From positions 62,001 through 126,000 of the forward strand of contig CALFNN010000037.1 in NCBI GenBank assembly GCA_937902925.1: a DNA stretch of 64,000 nt. The letters run 5' to 3'. The position numbers and the translations under genes were made by a program. The stretch is from an uncultured Opitutaceae bacterium (GTDB lineage Bacteria; Verrucomicrobiota; Verrucomicrobiia; Opitutales; Opitutaceae). Shown here piece by piece: positions 58,406 through 64,000 of this stretch. Position 1 is the stretch's first letter; every line of letters starts with the position of its first letter. Below the pieces are notes generated by a model. It was not told the origin of the DNA. It did not search any database and saw nothing but the letters and a program-made list of their open reading frames with translations.

Positions 58406-58443
58406 TACCATTACAGCAGTAATGCACTACCTTTTAAATGGTA
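58406..58443. promoter_or_regulatory. Nested inverted repeats over the hybrid kinase start
   Basis: An outer pair, TACCATT (58406-58412) and AATGGTA (58437-58443), flanks an inner hairpin CATTAC-AGCA-GTAATG (58409-58424) whose right arm contains the ATG of the hybrid kinase gene. The site lies between two divergent signalling operons. It may be an operator for both, or an RNA structure covering the start codon. Confidence 0.45.
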
Positions 58444-61400
58444 TCGTTCTAATCGGGCTTCTTCCGTTCATGCCGGCCACCCCGCTTGGCGCGGCCCCAC
58501 CCGAAGAGGGAATGATCCATGCATCATTCTCTCCAAGTCAATTGCAGGGAGAAACTTACGTCCTTCAGATTGCCCAGTCAAAAGACGGCCAGATCATCGC
58601 AGGCGGAGAAAGAATCGTCTATTACGAGAATAACGAATGGCAGATTGTTTCCGGATTCCGGAAGCCGGCTATCCGCAGTCTGCTGGTCGATGGCACGACC
58701 CTGTGGGTCGCTTCGCTAAATGAAATCGGAAAGATCAAACTTCCGATCGGCGCGGGCAGCCGGTATGAGCGGTTGTCCATTCCGGAAATCGCAAATGCTG
58801 GCGAGTTCTGGCAACTCGCCAAGATTGGCGGTCTACTCATTGCCACCACCAATGAAGAGGTTTGGTTTATCGATCCCGCCAGTCAGACGGCCCGGCATAC
58901 AAAACTTCCGAACAAAAGTCGGTTGATTCTCCTCCCATTTGATGGGCGGGTGTTGGTGGCACAGCCGGGGCGAGGCCTGTGGGAAGTGACCGGAGGCGAA
59001 CTCCAGCCGCTGCCATCGCCACCCTCCGGGACCGGCAATGAGCTTTGGCTTTGGACGGACGGCAACTTTGTGCTGACCGGCCACGCTTTGTATAAACGGG
59101 AAGGCCCGGACTATCGCGTCGTCGCCCAAACCCGCCGTCTGACCGATGAGGGCATCATCACGAGCGCCACCCTCTGGGATAAATATCTCGCCATTTCGAC
59201 TGCTACAAAAGGGCTCGCTCTGATCCAGCTCGACTCCGGGCGCATTACTTACGTTACCCGTGCCTCGGTTCTGCCAACGCTTGCGTTGATGGACGTCTTC
59301 AAGGATCGGGCTGGAAAGCTTTGGATCGGCTCCAGGCAGGGCATCACTGTTTTTGAGCCGCCGCGATTCGGCCACGAAATGACGTTGGAGAATTCACCTA
59401 TAAGCGCTGCCCGAATCGACGGACTTTTTATCAGCTACGAGGATCACGGGGAATACTATCCCGAACACGGGAAGGACGAAACGCTCCCCCGAACTTACGA
59501 AACGATACCCAGTCGCCATGGTCCGATATTCGGCCTGTGGGAAAAAATTCGCGTGGGAGGGAGTGAAATCGATACGATCGGAAATCGGACCGGCACCATG
59601 GTCGAGTTGCCGGACGGCAACCTGCTAACCACGTCGACCGAGAGACTCTATTTCGTCGATGTTGCGGCGGGCAAATCCCGACTGGTGTCAGGACCCGCCG
59701 CGGAAATAACCGGTTTCGCCATCCGCGGCGACACGCTCTGGGCCGCCACGATCGACGGCAACCTCTACCGCGCGCCGACCGCTCCACCGTTTACCTTCGC
59801 CAAGGCGGCCAAGCTCCCCGACTCCAGCGCGGCAAAACTCCACCTGCTCGGCCAGACCCTTGTGGTCGCTTCCGCCGACAGCGTCCGTTTCGGCGAGCAT
59901 TTCCGCGTCGTGGACCATACGGCGGGACTCCACAACCCGTTGCTCGCGTCCACCGACGAGGGCACGTTGTGGCTGCTCGGCGAACAGGCGGGCGAGCAGC
60001 GCCTCGGCCGCCTCGTCTCTTCCGGCGATTCTGTCGGGTGGGAAACCGTCGATGCCAAGGGCCTCCCGCAGTTGTCCGAAACTCATTCGCTCACCGCCAG
60101 CGGGCGCACCCTCACGATTTGCGGCGACAACAAGATCCTCGAACTCGAAACCGGCGCACTCACCGCGACCTACCGCCTCGATCCGCCGCAACTGCAGTTC
60201 TCGATTCGGGACTCACGCGAGGGAGACGCCACGATCCTCGATGCACCCCCGTCCGAACTGGGCGCCGAGCAGAACAGCCTGAGCTTCAGCGGCAGCCTGC
60301 CCTACGACGAATTCGGCGAACGCCCCCGCTTCGAGCGCCGCTTGCTTCCGACGGAGACCGCCTGGATTCCGACCAAGGGCGGCGAGAAGGTCAGCTATCC
60401 CTCGCTCTCACCGCTGACCTACACGCTCGAGGTGCGGGCCACGAACCTCGGCCACGTCGGCCCGGTCGTGTCCCACGTCTTCACCGTGTTGCCGCCGTGG
60501 TATGCCTCGCGCGGCGCGGTCGGCGGCTACGTGTTGCTCGCGGCGCTCGGCTTTTATTTCCTCTATCGCTTCCGCACGCATCAGATTCGCGAGCGCAACC
60601 TGCAACTGGAGCGCACGGTGGAGGAGCGCACGCGCGAGCTCGCCGCCGCCAGCGCCGCCAAGACCGAATTCCTCGCCTCGATGTCGCACGAAATCCGCAA
60701 CCCGATGAACGGCGTCATCGGTCTCGTGAACATCCTCCGCGACGGCGCGGTCGCCCCCAAACAAGCGCACACGCTCAAGCTCCTCCACAGCTGCGCGGAG
60801 CAACTCCGCAGCACGGTCGACGACATCCTCGATTTTTCCAAGATCGAGGCCGGCCGCCTGACGCTCGAGTCGAGTTTTTTCGACCTGCTCGACACCCTCG
60901 AGGCCGCGGCGGCCACCGTCGATCCCACGGGCCGCGCGATCCGTTTTCTCGAGCGGCCGCCGGCGAGTCTTACGCTCCAGGGCGACGCCGCCAAGCTCCG
61001 CCAGATCTTCGCCAACTACCTCAGCAACGCCCTCAAATACGGCGTGCCACCCGAGGCTCGCGTGAGCACGATCCTCACTCCTGCGGAAGGCGGCGTGCAG
61101 CTCACGCTCAGCGTCACCAGCTCGGGGCCCACCATCGACAAGGACACTCTCGACCAGTTCTTCGAGAGCTTCACGCGCGGCACCGAGGCGGTGGAGCGCA
61201 ACATCCACGGCACCGGCCTCGGCCTCGCGATCTGCAAACGCTACGCCCAGGCGATGGGCGGCGATGTCGGCGCCGTCAGCACCAACGGCGAGACCACGTT
61301 CTACCTCAACGTTCCCTTCGAGAAGGTCAGCGCCGCCGCCATCGCGCACCCGGTCGCCGCCCCGCCCTCCACCCTGCCCGCCCGCGCGCTCGCGATCGAG

Positions 61401-62015
61401 GACGAGGACTACAACCGCATCGTCCTCGGCAGCATTCTCGCCAAGATGAACTACACGGTCGACTGGGCCACGACCGGGGTGGAAGCGCTGCGACTGGCGC
61501 GCGAAAACGGCTACGACATCGTGCTGACCGACTACCGCCTGCCCGACACCAACGGCGTCGAGCTCACCAGGCAGATTCTCCGCCTCTGTCCCGACCCGAA
61601 GCCCGCGGTGTTTGCCGTCACGGCTTATTCCACCCGCGAGCGCCGCGACGAGTGCCTGAACGCCGGCATGGCGGGTTTCATCAGCAAACCCATCACGCTC
61701 GAAAAACTTCGCACCACCCTCGCCAGCTGGGGCGACCGCCAGCTCACGACGATTTCGCTCGAGGCCTCCCGCCTCACGCCGCGGCCGCTCGCGCGGATCC
61801 CGACCGAGATCGCGGCGGCGTGGACCGACCTCCGGCAAACGGCCCGGACCGATGCAAAGCAAGCCGCCGAGCTCGCCCATCGGCTGAACAACCTTTGCCG
61901 CGCCCTCGACCACATCGACCTCGCCGAGCAGCTCGAGTTGCTCGAGGGCGTCCTCGAGCGCGGCGAACCCGCGGAAAAACTCATCCAGGCCATCGCGAGT
62001 CTCGTCGACGCCTGA
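58422..62015 (+). CDS. Hybrid sensor histidine kinase with propeller-type periplasmic sensor and receiver
   Basis: A 1,197-residue membrane kinase. A signal peptide (LNGIVLIGLLPFMPATPLGA) leads to a long periplasmic region of repeated short beta units (such as GKLWIGSRQGITVFEPP), as in two-component regulator propellers. A Y_Y_Y-like domain (about 610-690) and one membrane helix (near 705-725) follow. The kinase has SMSHEIRNPMNGVIGL (phospho-His), FANYLSNALKYG (N box) and IHGTGLGLAICKRY (G box). A receiver domain (Asp in YDIVLTDYRLP, Lys in FISKPITLEK) is followed by a possible degenerate Hpt helix (AAELAHRLNNLCRAL). It is divergent from the peptide/YcaO/kinase operon and convergent with a LuxR-type regulator. 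The first 1.3 kb is visibly less GC-rich than the rest. Confidence 0.92.
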   Translation: MHYLLNGIVLIGLLPFMPATPLGAAPPEEGMIHASFSPSQLQGETYVLQIAQSKDGQIIAGGERIVYYENNEWQIVSGFRKPAIRSLLVDGTTLWVASLNEIGKIKLPIGAGSRYERLSIPEIANAGEFWQLAKIGGLLIATTNEEVWFIDPASQTARHTKLPNKSRLILLPFDGRVLVAQPGRGLWEVTGGELQPLPSPPSGTGNELWLWTDGNFVLTGHALYKREGPDYRVVAQTRRLTDEGIITSATLWDKYLAISTATKGLALIQLDSGRITYVTRASVLPTLALMDVFKDRAGKLWIGSRQGITVFEPPRFGHEMTLENSPISAARIDGLFISYEDHGEYYPEHGKDETLPRTYETIPSRHGPIFGLWEKIRVGGSEIDTIGNRTGTMVELPDGNLLTTSTERLYFVDVAAGKSRLVSGPAAEITGFAIRGDTLWAATIDGNLYRAPTAPPFTFAKAAKLPDSSAAKLHLLGQTLVVASADSVRFGEHFRVVDHTAGLHNPLLASTDEGTLWLLGEQAGEQRLGRLVSSGDSVGWETVDAKGLPQLSETHSLTASGRTLTICGDNKILELETGALTATYRLDPPQLQFSIRDSREGDATILDAPPSELGAEQNSLSFSGSLPYDEFGERPRFERRLLPTETAWIPTKGGEKVSYPSLSPLTYTLEVRATNLGHVGPVVSHVFTVLPPWYASRGAVGGYVLLAALGFYFLYRFRTHQIRERNLQLERTVEERTRELAAASAAKTEFLASMSHEIRNPMNGVIGLVNILRDGAVAPKQAHTLKLLHSCAEQLRSTVDDILDFSKIEAGRLTLESSFFDLLDTLEAAAATVDPTGRAIRFLERPPASLTLQGDAAKLRQIFANYLSNALKYGVPPEARVSTILTPAEGGVQLTLSVTSSGPTIDKDTLDQFFESFTRGTEAVERNIHGTGLGLAICKRYAQAMGGDVGAVSTNGETTFYLNVPFEKVSAAAIAHPVAAPPSTLPARALAIEDEDYNRIVLGSILAKMNYTVDWATTGVEALRLARENGYDIVLTDYRLPDTNGVELTRQILRLCPDPKPAVFAVTAYSTRERRDECLNAGMAGFISKPITLEKLRTTLASWGDRQLTTISLEASRLTPRPLARIPTEIAAAWTDLRQTARTDAKQAAELAHRLNNLCRALDHIDLAEQLELLEGVLERGEPAEKLIQAIASLVDA

Positions 62016-62042
62016 GGCGGCTGCGGTCGCCCGGGACGGCCG

Positions 62043-62684
62043 TCAGCGCAGCCGATCGATCGTGGTGAACCCCGACTTCAGCGCGAATTTCTGCAAGTCC
62101 TGCGCGGTGTGCAGGTCGAGTTTGAGCATCACGTTGCGCTTGTGCGTCAACACGGTCGAGACTCCCAGGCCCAGCGTCGCGGCAATCTCCGCCTCGGTGT
62201 GCCCCGCCCCCAGCAGGCGCAGGAGCTCCTGTTCGCGGTCCGACAGCAGCTTCGTGAAGTTTTCCTGGTCCTGCCCCAATTCCCGCCGTCGTTGCACGAA
62301 CCGGGGACTGAAAAATGCCCCGCCCGCCGCGATCATCTGGATCGCCGTCATCAGCACCTTCGGCTCCTCGTCCTTGTGCACGAAGCCCTGGACAAAACTC
62401 CGGCTCACCCGGTGCACGATGTAATCCTCGCACGACGAGGAGCACAGCAGCACCGGGGCCGATACGCGCGCCTTCGACATTTCGTCGACAAAATCCACGC
62501 CGTCGCCATCCGGCATCCGGATATCCAGCAGCACCAGGTCGACCGTGCGCAGCACTTCCATCCCGGCCCGCACCTCCCCCAGGGTGCCGGCCTCCAGCAC
62601 GACCGTGCCGCCGCAATCCTCCACCAAGAGGCGTCGCAGCATGCTGCGAAACATCAACTGGTCTTCCACCAGCGCGAATTTCAT
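62043..62684 (-). CDS. NarL/LuxR-type DNA-binding response regulator
   Basis: A 213-residue regulator: a receiver domain (acidic pair in MKFALVEDQLMF, phospho-Asp in VDLVLLDIRMPDG, Lys in GFVHKDEEP) and a C-terminal LuxR-type helix-turn-helix (LSDREQELLRLLGAGHTEAE then LGLGVSTVLTHKRNVMLKL). It is the likely output of one or both kinases in this locus; its stop is 27 nt from the hybrid kinase stop. The start MKFALVEDQ at 62684 is the normal receiver N-terminus; an ATG 75 nt upstream would add an unrelated extension. Confidence 0.92.
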   Translation of the reverse strand: MKFALVEDQLMFRSMLRRLLVEDCGGTVVLEAGTLGEVRAGMEVLRTVDLVLLDIRMPDGDGVDFVDEMSKARVSAPVLLCSSSCEDYIVHRVSRSFVQGFVHKDEEPKVLMTAIQMIAAGGAFFSPRFVQRRRELGQDQENFTKLLSDREQELLRLLGAGHTEAEIAATLGLGVSTVLTHKRNVMLKLDLHTAQDLQKFALKSGFTTIDRLR

Positions 62685-62992
62685 GGCTCCGGGTTGCACG
62701 GGGGTTTTGAGACTGCGATCCACGGGGAAATTTACCATACGTGGCAAACGGCGTGGCACTCACCCCCGAATAACCGCCGACGCATCCAGCCCGTCAGCCG
62801 GCACGACTGCAACCTTCTTGTCACAAAGAACCTGACATAACGCCTCGCCGGACGCTCGCCACCGTTATCGCCGCCGCTGGCGGCGCAGGCACGCCAAGAT
62901 GGCCGCCGCTGGCCGCGCCTCAAGCGATGCGCAGCTTAGCGCAAGAAACAACGCAGATTCGCCATTGAACCGGGGCCCGCCGGGCTTCAACA
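62685..62992. other. Intergenic region between the response regulator and nuoA
   Basis: 308 bases without a credible gene. It should hold the regulator promoter (minus) and the nuo promoter (plus). Visible structure: an imperfect palindrome TTTACCATACGTGGCAAA at 62731-62748, sharing TTTACCAT with the site before the hybrid kinase, and a GC-rich hairpin GCCGCC-GCT-GGCGGC at 62870-62884 followed by a similar sequence at 62901-62919, possibly in the nuo leader. No riboswitch or RNA gene is recognised. Confidence 0.4.
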
Positions 62993-63382
62993 ATGTCGCC
63001 ACCTCACGCAATGGACGCACATCCCTATGCATTTCTTGCCTTGTTCGCGGCCATTGCCGTGGCGTTCCCCGTGATTTTGCTGTCGGTCGCCCAGTTGTGG
63101 TTCCGGTTTTTTCAGCCGGCCAAGCCCAGCGCCGACAAGGGCGCCGCCTATGAATGCGGCGTCACCCCGACGGGCGACTCGTGGATCCAGTTCAAGGCCC
63201 ACTATTATCTCTACGCGATCCTCTTTCTGATCTTCGACGTCGAGCTGTTGTTTCTCCTGCCCTTTGCCGTGGCCTTCACCGGCCTGTCCGCCGGCGCCCT
63301 CGCCACCATGTTGGTTTTTATTTTCCTGCTCGCCGAGGGCTTGGTCTGGGCATGGCATCGCGGGCACCTCGAATGGAAATAA
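62993..63382 (+). CDS. nuoA: NADH-quinone oxidoreductase subunit A
   Basis: A 129-residue membrane subunit of respiratory complex I with three membrane helices ([56 protein letters not shown]). The conserved loop [20 protein letters not shown] and the acidic residues in FDVELLF are diagnostic. An internal ATG at 63011 ([12 protein letters not shown]) is an equally plausible start. It is followed by nuoB after one base, the usual order of a nuo operon. Confidence 0.93.
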   Translation: MSPPHAMDAHPYAFLALFAAIAVAFPVILLSVAQLWFRFFQPAKPSADKGAAYECGVTPTGDSWIQFKAHYYLYAILFLIFDVELLFLLPFAVAFTGLSAGALATMLVFIFLLAEGLVWAWHRGHLEWK

Positions 63383-63383
63383 C

Positions 63384-64000
63384 ATGAGCGACGCCGCCAG
63401 CCCCGCGCCTGTCGAACGGGCGCCCACCAGCCCCATCACCGACGTCGAGCGCGACGAACTCCGCCGTCACGGCATCCTCCTCACCAGCCTGCAGGAACTC
63501 TACACCTGGGGTTGCAGCAACTCGGTCTGGCCGCTCAATTTCGGCCTCGCGTGCTGCGCGATCGAGATGATCGCGGCGTCGATGGCGAAATTCGACATCG
63601 CCCGCTTTGGCTCGGAAGTTTTTCGACCGTCTCCCCGTCAGGCCGACCTCCTCATCGTTTCCGGCACCGTCACGAAGAAAATGGCGCCGCAGGTCGTCCG
63701 CCTTTGGAACCAGATGCCCGAGCCGAAATACTGCATCGCCATGGGCGCGTGCGCGATTTCGGGCGGGCCGTTCAAGCAGGGCTACAACGTCCTCAAGGGC
63801 ATCGACCGCTTCATCCCCGTCGACATCTACATCCCCGGCTGTCCGCCACGCCCCGAGGCGCTCCTCCACGGACTCGTCGAGCTGCAGAAAAAAATCAAGG
63901 GCTTCCAGCTCTCCGGCCCCGATGCCCCGCGCCACCTGCGCGCCGACATCAAGTGCGACTATCCCGTGCCGGATTTCGGCGAGCACGATCTCCAGCCGCC
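63384..64000 (+). CDS. nuoB: NADH-quinone oxidoreductase subunit B, 3' end outside window
   Basis: About 205 residues of NuoB, which holds the terminal [4Fe-4S] cluster N2 that reduces quinone. The cluster cysteines are present: the pair in LACCAIEM, one in GACAISGG and one in [34 protein letters not shown] is also typical. The Ala/Pro-rich N-terminus (about 20 residues) is longer than in E. coli. The reading frame is open to base 64000. Confidence 0.95.
   Translation, partial: MSDAASPAPVERAPTSPITDVERDELRRHGILLTSLQELYTWGCSNSVWPLNFGLACCAIEMIAASMAKFDIARFGSEVFRPSPRQADLLIVSGTVTKKMAPQVVRLWNQMPEPKYCIAMGACAISGGPFKQGYNVLKGIDRFIPVDIYIPGCPPRPEALLHGLVELQKKIKGFQLSGPDAPRHLRADIKCDYPVPDFGEHDLQP

Noticed and set aside
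60408-61913. Minus-strand open frame opposite the hybrid kinase core
   Set aside because: Antisense shadow of kinase and receiver domains; no motifs and no ribosome-binding site.
62870-62919. GC-rich hairpins upstream of nuoA as a riboswitch or terminator
   Set aside because: Short stems, no T-run and no conserved riboswitch core; most likely incidental structure in GC-rich DNA.

Overview
This 64 kb window is a GC-rich bacterial chromosome segment. Weak or absent Shine-Dalgarno sequences, a TonB-receptor remnant, a hybrid kinase with a propeller-type sensor and TMTC-type glycosyltransferase-like TPR proteins together suggest a member of the Verrucomicrobiota, probably Opitutaceae. That placement is an inference from gene content; no rRNA or other phylogenetic marker gene was used.

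Region 1 (1-44.6 kb) is a lipopeptide-type hybrid PKS/NRPS cluster. A minus-strand gene train runs from 31.48 kb off the left edge. It encodes FAAL-ACP-KS-AT-LLM-KR-ACP, then KS-(AT missing)-LLM-KR-ACP, then NRPS C-A-T, a PhyH-type dioxygenase, NRPS C-A-T-C-A-T-E, and NRPS C-A-T-C-A-T-(E...), which is cut by the window edge. LLM is a luciferase-like monooxygenase domain. Diverging from this train is a stand-alone C-A-T NRPS with a TubC-type docking domain (31.6-35.1 kb). Around it lie a second 2OG-Fe(II) oxygenase, a cyclic-peptide-type ABC exporter, an SPFH/prohibitin-like protein, a PotD-like binding protein, an MbtH-like protein, a type II thioesterase and, at 43.9-44.6 kb, a Sfp-type phosphopantetheinyl transferase. 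Read colinearly, the line would activate a fatty acid, extend it twice with ketoreduction and probable alpha-oxidation, and then add several residues. The A-domain codes read as unknown, Thr-like, Ala (epimerised), Ala and Gln-like; a Val-like module is encoded separately. No terminal thioesterase is visible, so the end of the line probably lies beyond base 1.

Region 2 (41.1-43.8 kb), between the thioesterase and the PPTase genes, holds three DUF697-type proteins, a tiny membrane protein and a ParA-like ATPase. Region 3 (44.7-51.4 kb) has two TMTC-type membrane/TPR proteins flanking a broken TonB-dependent receptor. Region 4 (51.4-56.2 kb) is housekeeping: ndh, a DUF971 protein, hisI, a YiiD-type hotdog protein and a low-complexity conserved protein.

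Region 5 (56.3-62.7 kb) is a signalling locus. On the minus strand, a 54-residue secreted peptide is followed by a short YcaO-like protein, an 80-residue protein and a histidine kinase, tightly packed. Divergent to these is a large hybrid sensor kinase, with a LuxR/NarL-type response regulator convergent to it. The peptide-YcaO-kinase arrangement is the least familiar part of the window. Region 6 (63.0 kb to the end) is the start of a respiratory complex I operon (nuoA, nuoB).

Many long open frames on the strand opposite the PKS/NRPS genes are by-products of high GC content and are not annotated.
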